The notes: generated by a model not told the origin, from the letters alone. A stretch of 64,000 bases of DNA from Ciona intestinalis (GCF_000224145.3 NW_004190341.2:62001-126000), one strand, 5' to 3'; positions 1 through 13,233 are shown, numbered from the stretch's first letter. Numbers and translations are program-made.

Positions 1-2140
1 TTATTCCACCTTGCAGATACAGTTTATAAATAACCCCCAAACAAGGATTTTAACTTTAAAAAAACGAGTAGTAGTTTTTTTCTTTTCTGTAACGACTAAC
101 TTACAATTACATTACATCCGCAGTAACAGTTTATAAATAATCCCCTACACCGCTCAAAACATGGGGTTTAAACAACAAAACAGCATGTAATACCCGTTAA
201 CACTATAACAACTATTCAGTTACCTTACGTTTATATTGCACATGGCAGGAACAGTTACATACAAGACCGAATACGGCTAACAACATTGGAACTGTGACTC
301 ATTAATTTCAACAATTAGAATATTTATTTACACCCCAATAATACGGTTTCCGTTTTATAAGATTTCTATTCTAAGTACAGGTGACTAACAGGGTAATATG
401 ACGTCATAATATAATTACAAGACAAACAGGTGATTGTTTATCGTGTTTTTTCATTATGACGTCACAAGACGCTACTACGACGTAAAACGACCACAAAGAA
501 CGTTTTAAATTTGTCTTTTTAAGGACGTTTTTGACATTTTTTATGCAGAGTAAGAACGCTATACATAACAGCAAATAAATACTAAAGTAACACGGACACT
601 ACGTTAATATTTATATCATTATCAATATTAATATATTTTAACAAAACTTACCAAACTACGTAACTAAATACCTTCAAAACATGCATGTGACGTCACAATA
701 CCGACTTTGCGGTCACACAGCCTGTTATTATCTCCTTAGAGACCAAGTTTCAAACGTAAACCAAATTTAGGCGGGAAGATAAAAACTCAATTTTAGCGAA
801 AATTGAATTGTTTTTACTGAGAATTTGTGAACGACGCGATTTATTCGACAGCGAAGTTATTTCTCCTCACGTCTCAAGCACTTACAAGTAATCGATATGT
901 GAGGTCTTTATAAACATTCAAGTTAAGCAAAGAGTTCGCTATGTACGGTTGAACGAATGCCAAAGCGCTTCCACTTTGACAAAACTACCACACGTTTATT
1001 TTATAAGAAACCTATACCTTCAAAGACAGTACATGATATATAGCAAACATATATGCAAAATTTTAACATATTTTTTATATATTTAATTGATTACAATAAC
1101 AAAATTGGTATTTTAATAACTCACACACCGCCACAAATTTATTTTATACGAAATCTATACCCTCAAAAACAGTACATATATATATGATATATGATTGATA
1201 TATATAACTTATTTTCCTTCAATTACAATGGCCAGATTTGATTGCGAAGAGAATTCCAGGGAAACGACAGTGATTATAGCACGCTACTAAACAACCTATA
1301 CGTATTTTTCATACGAACACTACATTACATAACGTTTATTTACCCCTTTAGCTACAGTAACAAATAATATGCTTGGTTGAAATAGCGAAGAGATGGGAAT
1401 TAACAACAAAACAACAGTCGTTACAACATACTGAACCCTTTCAGTTATAAAATAACTTATTTTTTTTAGTTATTCAGTTAACACAGCAAATGGGAATACA
1501 AAACAACAGTCGTTATAACAGGCTAACAAAACGAAAGCGCATCGGTTAAAAAGCGTGGCTGCTAAACCAAATTTCCTAAAACTCGACACACATAAGCAGA
1601 ATATACGTGTCTTGCTAAAGGTCTCTTGCTTCAACAAACCAGTACAGACATAAACACGTTTATAGATAGGAACCTGTCATATATATATCCATACACGATT
1701 CTTCGAGACACGAAATGCAACCCTAGACGCTCTGATCGCCAGAAGGCATTATGACGTCACTATGTGCCGCCAAAACGCACAATTATTCGCCGCAACGTTT
1801 CGGTTTAAAACTAAAATTAAATTTTGTATTAGCAATTTAGAAATTTTCAATTAAAAATTATTTTTGATATATTTTGCAACGTTAAATTTTTATTAAAAAA
1901 TATTAAAAATACTAAAAATTTCGACACGTTTTTTACACTAGATCTGCAAAATTACACTATATATCTATACAGCTTTTAGTACGAAATATCATTACTTCCG
2001 CAGATGCAAACATAGGTTAACATATATACACAACAGCTTCCCAAAAACTCGCGTTTTTTAACAAAAATAAACTAAAAAAAAATGCAAATCTGATATTACA
2101 TAACCTGAAAATTCGCTTAAACTGCAAAGTTTTGACTCAC
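1..2140. other. AT-rich non-coding stretch with CRE palindromes
   Basis: No open frame with credible splice sites is visible here. Four exact TGACGTCA palindromes, the CREB/ATF-type site, occur at 399-406, 457-464, 688-695 and 1752-1759. Long A/T tracts fill 1800-2100. It could be upstream or intronic sequence of a gene outside the window. Regulatory function is inferred from the motif only. Confidence 0.4.
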
Positions 2141-2259
2141 AAATATACAGCAGCCGTGCTACCAGTGCCTGGTAGTGAACTAGGAATGAAACTGGTGAAG
2201 TATTGAAATATCTGGGCCGTGTCTGTGGCCACTCATGCGTGACTGGCGGCAGCGAATCA
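2141..2259 (-). other. Candidate internal exon, unknown gene
   Basis: On the minus strand a pyrimidine-rich acceptor (CCGCTTCAG) is followed by 119 nt of relatively GC-rich sequence that stays open in one frame (DSLPPVTHEWPQ at its start) and ends at a GTGAGT donor. It is flanked by AT-rich DNA. No family is recognised and no partner exon was matched in phase. It could be a chance open stretch or an untranslated exon. Confidence 0.22.
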
Positions 2260-3711
2260 CTGAAGCGGAAAGTAAACAAGCGAACACCTGTGTTATGGGT
2301 GTTGGGTGGAAACTATAGCATATGTTTTCCTTATATTTAAGTAGTTTTTACCCGTGGCATGTTTTACCAACTGTCGTTTTGTTGGTAAATCCCTTCTCTC
2401 AAGTCAGGTTAAATGTAAGTATGTTTTAAACAACGAAAAAACACCTGTGTTATGGGTGTTGGGTATAAAGTATGGAATATGCGGTGTATATACGTTTGTA
2501 TCTGCTGGTTTATAACCAAATTAATGTGGGTTTATGTCGCACATAGTACCGTGGGGTAAGATGGATACCGTTAGCATCTAAATTCCATACATGTTTCATT
2601 TTACTTCACCCAACTATATATATATATATATATATATAGTTCACATACTGAGTTATATCTGAACAAACGTGAATTTACCAGTTACCTTTTTCTTACACAC
2701 TTGTCTTTCAATTCGATCTTAATTAAGTCAACTAACTACAACTCACTGTGAGTTTACTGTATGTTGGGCTTAGCGGCCACGCTTTTATTTAACAATTTTC
2801 CTCAGGTAGTTTACCGTTCATTACAACATACCCCTTCCCGCTCTACACATACACATACTCGTCTGGCTTTAAATAAATCAACGCAAACCTCATCACGAGC
2901 CGTATAATGGAATAAATGATTAACTACTAGTCAAGCACACACATAATACAGCATGGCTACCAGTCTAGCACGTATGAACGTATTTACTGAAACATTTCAG
3001 CTAAACCAAGGTTAAACACTCGCGTAATAAAGCTAATGCACAACGCTCAAACGTATAGGGCTAATAAAAAGTTTATAGGTATATTATAGGGCTAATAAGT
3101 TGGGGTAAGATGGCTCATGTTTAAACACGTTGGGGTAAGATGGCTCATGTTTAAACACGGTCGGGTAAGATGGTTTATATTATCGTTTATTATAGTAGAT
3201 TGGGGTAAGACGGCCCAGGTTTTATTCTCTTTTATCGTCTCATTTTGCACCAAGCAAAGAATAACTATAGAAATATATAACCGTGTCATCACAACTATAA
3301 ATTATATTTATAGAATACTTAGGACACCTGCGTACACTTTACAAGTAATTTAGTTTTTAAAATACGCAAATACGTCATATTAATACGTAACAGGTAGTAA
3401 TTGTGACGTTGCAAGCCACGAATGGAGTGCTTGTGACGTTGGACAACGTTTGACTGACAGCTAACAACGGTTATTGTGACATAATATTGGCGGGGAATAC
3501 CCTAGCATGAAAACCGCACTAAATACATTTGAATAGCAGCTATTAATACACAAACGTGGTAATATAATGGCTGAAGCAAGGTTTAAACTTTATATGATGA
3601 ATTATAACGTGACTAACTACTTAATCATTAACCGAAATTAACTAAAAAATACGTTTAATACACAGCCTACAAAAGCCAGCTTAAATATTGCTTGTTTAAT
3701 ACATATACATA
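2260..3711. other. Non-coding stretch with short tandem motif
   Basis: No gene is seen. A TA dinucleotide run sits at about 2618-2638. Three to four spaced copies of GGGGTAAGATGG lie between 3100 and 3215; this word is the end motif of the inverted-repeat element described at 7330. Open frames across 3092-3353 come from these copies and are not taken as genes. Confidence 0.4.
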
Positions 3712-3850
3712 CAGCGTTGTTTAGCGCAGGTCAGCGTAGATATTTTTTCTTTTTACACCGAGGCGAGCTACGCTGTTGTGTAAACGCCGCTAAAACGAAC
3801 AAACAAAGAAATATCTACGCTGACCTGCGCTGAACAACGCTGGGTGTAGA
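3712..3850. mobile_element. Small inverted-repeat (MITE-like) element
   Basis: The left arm starts CAGCGTTGTTTAGCGCAGG at 3712. It is repeated in inverted form by the arm ending at 3842, with one mismatch over roughly 34 bp. The arms enclose about 55-60 bp containing TTTTTACACCGAGGCGAGC. There is no coding capacity, so mobility would depend on a transposase elsewhere. A partial relative with the same ACACCGAGGC core lies at 19840-19915. Target-site duplications were not established. Confidence 0.5.
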
Positions 3851-4892
3851 TATTTCTTTTTTAAATGTGTGACGCCCCGGAAGAAAAAGAACAAACAAAA
3901 AAAATATTCACAGTAAATAACACATCCACGTTACGCATATTTATATTATCCTATCTATCCCCCAAGGCGACCAGTAGCCACCGCATGCCATCCAGTATGA
4001 ACGTAAACCAGACACAATATACAACATACGATAACGGCGATAATATTATCAACTATTAATATTATCAACTATTAATATTATCAACTAACAGATAAGGTAT
4101 ACATATATAATTATTTAGAAAATACAGTTTGTTACGCAGCTATTCCGTTTATAACCAATCGAATCGCTATTACGCTTAAGGGGTTAGGAGTTAATTTTCT
4201 CCTGGCATACTGAATATCTCGCTCGTAGTTGAACTACTAACGAACACGCCCTCACTCCTTACCGCCATCTCGCGGACAAACGAATCTATCTTCCCTCCAG
4301 ACGCTTCAAGCCAAACTAAACGGTAAAAATTCCTAACCGTCTATTTACTGCGACCGTTTCCGAGTCAATTTAAAATAGCATCTCACCCACGATATACGTC
4401 ATAATGATCTAACAATAGACCTACGTCACAATTAAACCAAATATGACTCACAATAAAGTGTTTTTGGCAAAAATAGAAAAACAACACAAGAAGAATTGAA
4501 AACAACAATAAAATGCCTGCTACTTATAGAAGGTGTAGTTATAACAGACAATTACGGGAAATTTGCCAAATTTGGCATAAATTCAAGACCTTCGCCCATA
4601 TAGAATAGACAACAACATAAAATTTGTAAAACAAACCAAAAATAAGAACAAAAAATGAAAGGAAAATCAACAAAAGCACTTCAACATTTCAGACAATACC
4701 ACAATCGCATTCTAACAATTTATTTTAACCGTATAATCAATTAAAATGAAAATTATTTTTAACCCTAATAAAGACAGCCTGTACAAGACTCGAAACATTA
4801 ACCAAATAAATGCCAGACAATCCTTGTTTTATGCACCTGTTGCGTATAATATGCCTGATAGCGACATTATATATACTAATGTTCTAAAATAC

Positions 4893-5052
4893 CTCCATCT
4901 CGAATTGCTGCGTAATACTCAAGATCACGGAAATCGGAAACCGACACAATTCTTTGAAACCTTGAAAAAGCTCGCGAAGATATCGTGCTTCTTCTACGAC
5001 GGGTTTGTTCGTGGACGTCAATTGAAGATTTGGACGCTCGGAACTCAGCCAT
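4893..5052 (-). CDS. Candidate first coding exon, unknown product (partial)
   Basis: A minus-strand ATG at 5052-5050 opens 53 codons starting MAEFRASKSSIDVHEQ and ends at a GGAG|GTATTT donor. The peptide is rich in Arg and Ser, with an RRRRSTISSR cluster that looks like a basophilic-kinase or disordered N-terminal segment. Codon use and GC content exceed the flanks. No domain is recognised and I could not find a following exon in phase 1. The plus-strand frame over the same bases (4746-5060) looks less protein-like. Confidence 0.35.
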
Positions 5053-7329
5053 TAGGATAGGGAGTGCAGGGTTCAAGACTCAGAGAAGCCACTTATTTCA
5101 TAACTATTATATCACATAACATGACAAAAGCTGATAGATCGAAAGTAAATACGTTATGAGATGTTTTAGGAAAATCCACACATAAAAACAACTGGTATTA
5201 TATCATAATAAACCTAAGACCTATTCCTAGCAAGGGGTGCAGGGATCAAGGCTCAGTCAGGTGACTTAATTCATAGTTAGAAAACTTTTAAGGCTGAGAC
5301 TGACAGAGCGAAAGCATATCTCACAGACACAAACTCTTTATACACTCTGGTTTATACAATCTTACAAGCAGGACGTTTATACTAACTGTCAATCCAATTA
5401 TACAATGTATGTGTTAAGACTGTCACATATTTAACAAAATAAAATAACTATCTACAAAATCTTCTACAAATACAACGCTATACTAAACTGCTATATATTA
5501 ACACACGACCCTTAACACACAATACCCTTAACAAGTTAGTTGGTAACCTGAACTATGTACACTGTAAAACAACTGAGCTACCATTTCCCATACAATACAA
5601 TACATGGTTAGTTTGGTAATTGACTCTGCTACAATACACTACATCGAGACGTATGATACCTAATACATAACACAGCAAATAACTGACTATGCTATAATAT
5701 GGCTTACGAAATGTACAGTCATTTACCTAAAACATATCATTACAAATATAAATCAACAAAACAAGCAAAACAGCCACACCAAGCATACAGGTCTAGTTTT
5801 GGAAATATTTATGCTAGATTAATAAACCTTCATAATGTTCAGTCATATACCTAATATACACAACATAGTAAATGTATCGTTTACAAAACAATCAGAGTAG
5901 CTATACGTACCCTTAACATACCATAAATATGTTTTGTTCTTTGTTGAGTAACTAACCATGCAATATTAAGCCTGACACACCAAATACACACTAAAACATA
6001 GTTATTAGTTACATACACAGATACACTATATAGCCAGTCTTACACAATAACACCATACACAGTAACCAGTCACCTAACTTATGCAAAACAAATGAAATAT
6101 ATCTCAACAAAACAGGCACAGTAGCCAAACAGGCGGAAAATGACGTGACAAGCCATATCCACCCACATAGTTTGATGCAGAGCCCACATTGTGCATATAT
6201 GATGATTGTGGTTGGTAATGTACAACTCATAAGTAGCCATATATGGGGCATGGGTTGTCTAGCATAGTTGTGGTGCTGTTTTAATGCGATTATGACATCA
6301 AAGATGGTTTAATATGACGTGGATAATACCCATAACAAACCAACACTACCATGTGTGATGTCATAATGGTGAAGCATAATCAGCAAAAATAGATACATTT
6401 TATACCATATTAATCTACTAACTGGCCTTACTGAATAAATAAATGAATAAATTTAACTTTATCCTCGCGTGGCAATGCATAGACAGTCATTATAACACGG
6501 GTGTTCAAAAGGTAAAAAAGCGAATCGAAACAGCGTAACTAGAACAGCAACGCTGGTAAAGGAAATTGTATTTCCTGTGTTACCATTGTGATGTAACAAT
6601 GCCATACCGTGCTGTGATGTCATAATGACGTGTATCTTGAAACAAAAGATGAATTTCTAAAATGGAAACAATGGACCAAGTAGTTAGCCTAGTTAGGTAA
6701 GTCATATATTGCAATATATATATGAAAAGTTTGTGTGTTTTACTTATATTTTAAGTTTAATGCCAATGCAAGTAAGACGGCTAGATTATAGAAGAGGTTA
6801 TAAATATGAAGAGGGGGTTTTCTCGTCAATTTAAATACAAGGAGTTTTTAAACAAAAAGTTTGAAATAAAAATTGCATCATACATAAGAAGTTCCATGGA
6901 TTCCATTTAAATAATAGACTGACGTTTAGACGAAATATCTTTAATACATTAATAGGTTGGACTTGATTTTTGTTGGTTACTTTTTTATTTTAAAGTTTAA
7001 CCCATTTTTAGTGATGTTAGATTATACATAGGCATTTACTGCTTTAAAATAGGATACCAAGCAATATGAATTGTTTAACGTTTAAAATGAGATAATAATT
7101 AATAAGATAGTTTTACTAAGTACACGTACATGACAGCAAAGGAAGTATAAACACTACGTGTGTAAATCCCCTGCGTTATTGTATGACAAACAATGCACAT
7201 TGTGATGTCACACAACACCGGATTTATGAATGGGATGTAAAAGTTATCAGTTTCGATCAACGCGTAGTTTCCCTGTGTGATGTAATAATAACAATAATAC
7301 AAGCTCCCATATCTCAAAATTAATATATA
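5053..7329. other. Non-coding stretch with diverged tandem copies
   Basis: Two diverged copies of a GTGCAGG(G/A)TTCAAG(G/A)CTCAG segment lie at about 5060 and 5228. Between 5560 and 6040 there are several degenerate copies of a unit with TACCTAATACA-type words. Short open frames at 6009-6251 and 7099-7446 lack splice context and are not called. Confidence 0.35.
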
Positions 7330-7526
7330 TAGTAGGGTGGGGAAAGACAGGACAATTTTACATTCCATTTTCTCGTCCCATTTGGTAGTGAACAAAGAAA
7401 ATTTAAAGAAATATAAAAACGTATCCTCACGACTCTCATAGACCATTGTTAATTGTTAAAAACACGACCAGAATATTTGGATATTATGAGCTAAAGGTGT
7501 CCCATCTTTCCCCAACCTAATAAAAT
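7330..7526. mobile_element. Terminal-inverted-repeat element (family D), copy 1
   Basis: The copy begins TAGGGTGGGGAAAGACAGGA and ends TGTCCCATCTTTCCCCAACC, the reverse complement of its own start with a few changes. The interior carries the family words CTCGTCCCATTTGGTAGT and ACGACTCTCATAGACC. Other copies in the window are at 38100-38275 (partial), 41278-41465, 44757-44935, 59820-60000 and 60587-60785. It is about 200 bp, non-coding, and flanked by TATA-rich DNA. Confidence 0.6.
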
Positions 7527-7867
7527 ATATAGTCTACTTCATTTTTTAAATGTCATAACTTGCATATAAATACCTAATCTGCCACACAACCAAATGACAT
7601 CACAACTTTTTCATGTTACAATAATAGTTCACGAGCTGCCAACTTTATAGATGCATTACAAGAACAACTGTAAAACATGATGGAATCTCAAAATGCACAG
7701 TCCGTAAAAACAAGTTCCAACTACAGCCACCCAAAGACCCTTAAAATACTATCTGAGAAAAGTAACTTGTAACAAATGAAGCCAACACTATAGTATTGCC
7801 TATACTGTTTCTAGATCTAACTATTGGTAAATATAATATATTATTCCTTTCTGAGAAACCACGTATA

Positions 7868-7995
7868 TAACTTTGTGGGCGATTGTTTTTCTGTACGGCT
7901 GACAATTTACACAACACCTTATTTACCGTTACGTGTCTTGCCCAAGAACTCACAAACCCACAATAACAACGCCAAGCCTTGGATAAACTCTTCAT
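7868..7995 (-). mobile_element. tRNA-SINE body fragment
   Basis: This carries the SINE body words AACTTTGTGGGCGATTG, CTGTACGGCTGACAATTT and GTGTCTTGCCCAAGAAC in the orientation that puts the tRNA-like head to the right. The short open frames on both strands here (7741-8036) are products of this repeat. No tandem B tail is attached to this copy. Confidence 0.55.
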
Positions 7996-8480
7996 CTGAC
8001 AAAGGCAACATAAGCATTATGTGCGAGTATACGTGACCTAGAGGTTAAACTGCACGTGTTGCATACGTGAGGTTATATGCGTACACACTGTGTAAGGATA
8101 TACACCCACAATCTGTTTCCTATGCTATACCATTGCTGCAGGATGATTAAGCCATTGCAATCTGCGGGGGTTAATTAAAGTTCAATTTGGCGCGTGCGAA
8201 ATTACAAAGCGTGCCGGTATAATACTGTAGTTGCCAGAAGATTTCTTTCATGCTTAGATAACCTGGCGGCGGCGGCATTTATAAATACTAAAGTGTCGGT
8301 CAAATACAAGTTATATAAACACATGTGAAAAATGGTGCAACAAATTCAAAGTTATTGTTTTGTTGACACTTTATGAAACTACCTGTCAAGAAAAGTTTTT
8401 ACAATGCTGTTTAAAACCTGATACAATACAAATATGTCATAGTAGTTATAGCAGCGCAGCAAAGCCAATCATGAACTTAC

Positions 8481-9276
8481 CACTCGGTCTTCGCCTGCCT
8501 GGGTGTGGGGTTGGGGCCCGGGGCTTTGGTGCCAACTGGGGCGCAGATATTGACCCCCTACCCCCAATTAACCCCTCTCCACCCTGTTCCCCATCCTGGC
8601 CACTCGACCCACATAACAGAAACGCCACCCTGTGCGAAAATCGCCGCCGAATAGATCGACGTCTGTTGTTCAAATCATGGTTGCTCCCACTTACAATAGA
8701 AATCTTAATATTCTCATCTTTTTGTCCCCCAATTAAATTTTGTTCCGGCTTTAATGAATTATTTCGAGGATCATCTTTTTTTGGTTCCCCAGTTTGTGTT
8801 TGTTTTAGCGTCAACAAGTTATCTTCAGAATTGTCAACTTTTTGACCCCCAGTTAAATAGTGTTTCTGATTCAATGATTTATCTATAGAATCACCATATT
8901 TTTGCTCTCCAATAGAATTCTGTTTCTGCTTTCCTAAATTATCTTCAAAATTTCCATTTTCTTTATCCTGAGGTGTGGATATGTTATTTTCTTTGTTAAT
9001 AGAAATCCCAGTATCTTCATGTTTTTGCTCCCCATTTGACTCTTGTTTTTTCTTCAGCGAATTAAACTCAAACATTTCATTTTTTTGTTCCGTGGTTGGG
9101 CCTTCTTTCTGCCTCAATACTTTATCATTCAAGTTTAATGACGTAGCTCCAGAATTTCCATTTTTTTGCTGTCCGGATAAACTTTGTTCCTGCTTTTCTA
9201 CATTATGCTCAAAATTCCCATTTTTTTGCTCTAAGTTTCGAGATGTGTTATTTGCATTGTTGATATTGGTGGACAT
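8481..9276 (-). CDS. First coding exon of a repeat-rich, low-complexity protein (partial)
   Basis: The ATG at 9276-9274 opens 265 codons and closes at a strong donor (CGAGTG|GTAAGT) in phase 1. Residues ~14-203 are nine degenerate repeats of about 20 residues with consensus Q-K-x6-N-x-L-x3-Q-x3-G-E, rich in Asn, Gln, Lys and Glu. The matching ~60-bp DNA repeat is visible. Residues ~204-216 form an Arg cluster (RRRSIRRRF), followed by a Gly-rich and then a Pro-rich tail. There is no signal peptide or membrane segment. Disorder is inferred. No family is recognised. Following exons were not found: candidates downstream give only a few codons before a stop. The plus-strand frames at 8360-9343 are shadows. 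Confidence 0.55.
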
Positions 9277-9359
9277 TGCAGAATGTATGGAGTATATAGG
9301 GTTGGCTAAGCATGGTAGCAGGTTAAGGCATACTGGGAGTTAAAGGGTATTGGAGTTTT

Positions 9360-11220
9360 TTAATAAAGTTACCTAATTTAACATAGAGAATCTAAACAAC
9401 CCAAAGTGTTTGAAGTTGTGGAAATTAATTTGAAATAGGAATACGATATATCTTTTTAACAAATAATTTTTTTTAACCCTATAACTCTGTTGATAATAAA
9501 GATAACGACCTAGTTATCCCAAGTTTTTCAAAAACAACTAAAACAGAATATTGTGTTAGTTGAAACAGCGAAGAGAAAAGCATGAGTAAAACAACAGTTT
9601 AACAGGCTACTCGTAAAACTACTCCAGTAAAATACTAAGGATGGGGTAGCTCATTAAAAAAAATAAACATATATATACTTAAACTTTCTCTACCTCTTAA
9701 AGGTGTAATAATATAGACACAAAAAAACATATTTTTTGTTAATATTCCCATGGGAAAAATCCTAAAAAGATTATTGGCCACAGGGACCCCCCTTTAAATG
9801 GCCATAAACATCTCATAAATATTTAAAAATGATTTCGGCAGAATGTTGGTTTGTTGCCAACTTTTAAAATTCAAATCAAATTATGAATTGCCCAGATGGT
9901 ATAATTATAGCCCCCACACTACTATAGGTTTTGAACATTTATTAAAGTTTACTACTGGTGTAACTACCAGGAAAAGGTAATATATAAATAAAAAGCTTTT
10001 CTGGTAAAACAAAGTAATTGTATTATTGTTTTCCTTTTAACTTTGTTTTAAATTAAATCTATCTTATATTTAGCTGTTGTTGCCACCATACATTATGTAA
10101 TATATAAGTTATTATTTCTTCTGGTAAAAAGTTATTATAATAACATAATTCTGTCTGTCATTTGGAAGGCTTCATCACGGGAATAAAATTAGCGTTTTAA
10201 ATACCACATAGGGTGAAAAAAGCTATTGAATTATCCATTTGTGTCAATTATTGGTAAAATAAGACAGAATAAAATACTGCACACATTGTTGTTATTGGTT
10301 TTTGTCCGATATTATTTTATTTAATTTAGCAGTAGGGCACGAAACGTTTGTTTAACGAATCCTACAATTTTTACCAGAAAGAGCTATTTACTTATGTATT
10401 ACAATATGCCTGGTGGCAGCAACGGCAGAATGAATTAATAAAAAGATGTGAAAACCTCTAAACTTCTTTCAAGTTATGTTTTTGGTACAATAATAGAAAT
10501 GTACAATTGTAAAGCTTCCTGCACTACATTATCAGTAAACATTACAACGAAACGTCTAACTATCCCTGCCCCCCCTGCATTTTAAAAGTTCAACACCTAT
10601 ATCTGTAATACTTCTTCAAGCTGATAATACTTGTATCTAAAACACGACTTTTCTTCATTAGAGAAAAACTCATATGTTGAGCCAGCAATACAGTAAGCCC
10701 CAATGTGCGTCAATTAGGCACTACACCAACGTTTTACAAACAGTACAAGAACTCAAAGACCACTTGATAATCTTAATACATCTCTCGAACTTGGAGTCAC
10801 ATGCCAAACCCATTACAGTGTTGCCAGATTAATTCCTGCCTTATCGAAAAACACACTCAGTTCTATGTTTGTAAAGTAAAAAGGAAACACATGATTTTTT
10901 TTAGTGTTTCCAGATAAATTTTCGATAAATCTAAAATTAAAGCGGAAACACTGTAAATCAACCTACACCTAGTGTTGCCAGCTAATTTTTGCCTTGCACT
11001 TATAAACTAAGGAATTACGATAAATATACCAGCATGAGCAACACTGTATCTTAGTGAATAGCAACATCATTATTGTAAGTGTGAAGGCACTGGTTTAAAC
11101 ATTAACTTGGAAAGTTATCAGACAATATGAACGTGCGTGTGTGGTAGCTTGACAGTAAACATAAGAGTATTTAAATAACTAAATATTGAATGCTTGTACA
11201 AAGTCTGGAGTGGGATAAAT
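9360..11220. other. AT-rich stretch, no gene resolved
   Basis: Several diverged copies of a GTTGCCAG(A/C)TAA-type segment occur at about 10823, 10905 and 10976. On the minus strand, an AATAAA at about 10317 lies downstream of a short open stretch (10690-10618, peptide around YQLEEVLQI) that could be a terminal exon of one of the minus-strand genes. That reading is weak. Confidence 0.3.
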
Positions 11221-11221
11221 T

Positions 11222-11815
11222 TAAATGGATATCGCTAAACTAATAGAACTAATGCAAAGTCTATAACCAACAAGATATACATTTAAATGGTTATACACTA
11301 CATGTTTAAAATAAGACTAATTATTACGATTACCAAACTGAACAGTATATAGCAGATTTTTAATAAATGGATAACACTAAACTAATAGAGCTTAAAAAGT
11401 CTGGAAAAAAAATTTAAACGGCTCTATGGTGTTTAAAAAGAGGGGGGGGGGATCATTTATAGAATCATATACGTTTAAAAGAAGATCATTTATTAATATT
11501 ACCATGAACTAACCCATATATGGCAGATGTTAAATAAATGGATATCACTAAACTAATAAAGCTTATAAAGTCTATAAAGATATTTCAAGGGATATCTCGT
11601 GTTAAAAGTAAGGGTTCATATTACTAATGTTTGGATCTTTATAGAAAGTTTATCAAGATATTTGATGTTTGAAGGGGGAATAAACTGAAGAACGGTATAT
11701 ATAGGTTCTAAAATAAGACTATTTATTATTATAACCATAGAATTAAACTTTATATAGCTGATATTTAGTAAATGGATATACCTAAACTGATGTGGCTTCT
11801 GCAAAATCTGGTAAA
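11222..11815 (+). repeat. Diverged tandem repeat, ~145-240 bp spacing
   Basis: The phrase AAATGGATATnnCTAAACTA recurs at about 11223, 11367, 11536 and 11772, each time followed by an AAGTCT/AAATCTGG motif and an AATAAGACTA(A/T)TTATTA stretch. Copies have drifted and differ in length. The short minus-strand open frame at 11616-11804 lies within the repeat. Confidence 0.5.
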
Positions 11816-12187
11816 ATATAAGTTTTAAGGGGAAATATGGTGTTATAGAAACATGAAATTAAACGACATGTTATGTAAAATTAGAGCTTGGATATTGGAT
11901 GTCAAACTTATAACTCATGTTGGGCATAAGATTACAAGAAGCAACTTTTTGACAGGTTTTTAAATTTTAACTGCACCACACCTTTCACAATGACTGGTGA
12001 CCTATATTTAATATAATAAGGTACAAAGAATGAACAACTGTGAGAATAAACAGCAGTGCCCAATGAATAATTAATGCAGGAAAGCGTTAAATTTCACAGC
12101 AGATTATTAAAGCAGAGTTTTGAATGCAAATGCTACATTGCTGCAACCACTATGGTATATTGTACATTGTATAACAATTTGGAACAA

Positions 12188-12462
12188 TATTGTAAATACT
12201 TTAGTTGTATTTGACGTCACTTTTGTATTTTAGGCAGTTTTACAAAGTGTCAACAAAACAATAACCTTGAATTGGTTGCACCACTTTTCACGGGTGTTTA
12301 TATAAGTTAAGTTGTATTTGACCGACACTTCAGTATTTTTGACATATAGTTTTACAAAGTGTAAACAAAACAATAACCTTGAATTGGTTGCACCACTTTT
12401 CACGGGTGTTTATATAAGTTAAGTTGTATTTGACCGACACTTAAGTATTTTTGACAGCAAGT
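12188..12462 (-). repeat. 112-bp repeat (family C), array of ~2.4 copies
   Basis: Units contain TTACAAAGTGT(C/A)AACAAAAC, CCTTGAATTGGTTGCACCAC and CACGGGTGTTTATATAAG. The same unit is repeated five times in the opposite orientation at 29300-29765, where its 112-bp period can be counted. Confidence 0.6.
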
Positions 12463-13017
12463 TGACACCCAATAATATTAAATAGAATGTTGATTCTCAC
12501 TTTCTGTCCAACAACGAACTTTAAATTAAGAATCAAAGGCGTGGGAACCGCAAACAAGAACAACTGTGATGTCACAATGCTATTTATCCAAGAGAAACAA
12601 ATCTTTTTATTATTCCGTAATAAAAGTAGAATATATAGTTGTTTGCTTTCTAAAATATCAAACATTTTTCACGTTATTTTCGAACATGGTATCGCGTATC
12701 CTAAACCTGAGGTAACATACAGTTCACACAACTTACAACTATTGTAAAACTTTTCCCTGTACTATCTTTCATTGTAACAAATCTCTTCATATAGACACTA
12801 CATATGCACAGAGTATACATCAAATAACTAAAACAAAATACATCAAAAACCAAGAAAAGTCTAATTGAATATTAACCTTAAATGGATTACAAAATAATTG
12901 ACATGAAACAGTTTTAATACAAACATTAAAAAGAAAAAAAAACACTGAAAAATTAAAATAACTCTGTAAAATAAAACAAACTTAACTTTACACCTATAAA
13001 AGAAAAGACTTTGCAGT
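12463..13017. other. No gene called
   Basis: AT-rich sequence. Open frames on both strands around 12441-12747 overlap each other. A minus-strand stretch reading LFLFAVPTPLILNLK has an acceptor and donor but its phase does not fit the neighbouring exons. Nothing else is supported. Confidence 0.3.
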
Positions 13018-13108
13018 TTGGGTGTTGGGGTAATGGGCCAACTCTGTCCTAAATCTCAAGCCCCATGGCTTGCCATACTACAGGACCTCACCCATATAGA
13101 GTAGCTTG
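13018..13108 (-). repeat. Single family A (97-bp) unit
   Basis: One solitary, slightly diverged unit with GTTGGGGTAATGGGCCAAC and CCTCACCCATATAGA. It is useful as an unamplified reference copy of the satellite. Confidence 0.6.
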
Positions 13109-13233
13109 ATATAATTAAAAATGAACATACCCGTTTGCATCCAAACATTCTTTCCAGAAAAAACATATACACGGGAGATGGTAAAATAAAACAAACTTAA
13201 CTTTTATAAACATAAATAAGTAAATAAACAAAC

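Noticed and set aside
8360..9343. Plus-strand frames of 161 and 122 codons
   Set aside because: Antisense shadows of the repeat-rich minus-strand exon 9276-8481; the minus frame has the better start, longer span and donor.
12441..12747. Overlapping open frames and a possible exon reading LFLFAVPTPLILNLK
   Set aside because: Acceptor and donor exist but its only open phase does not match the exit phase of the exon at 13324-13234, and both strands are open in AT-rich DNA.
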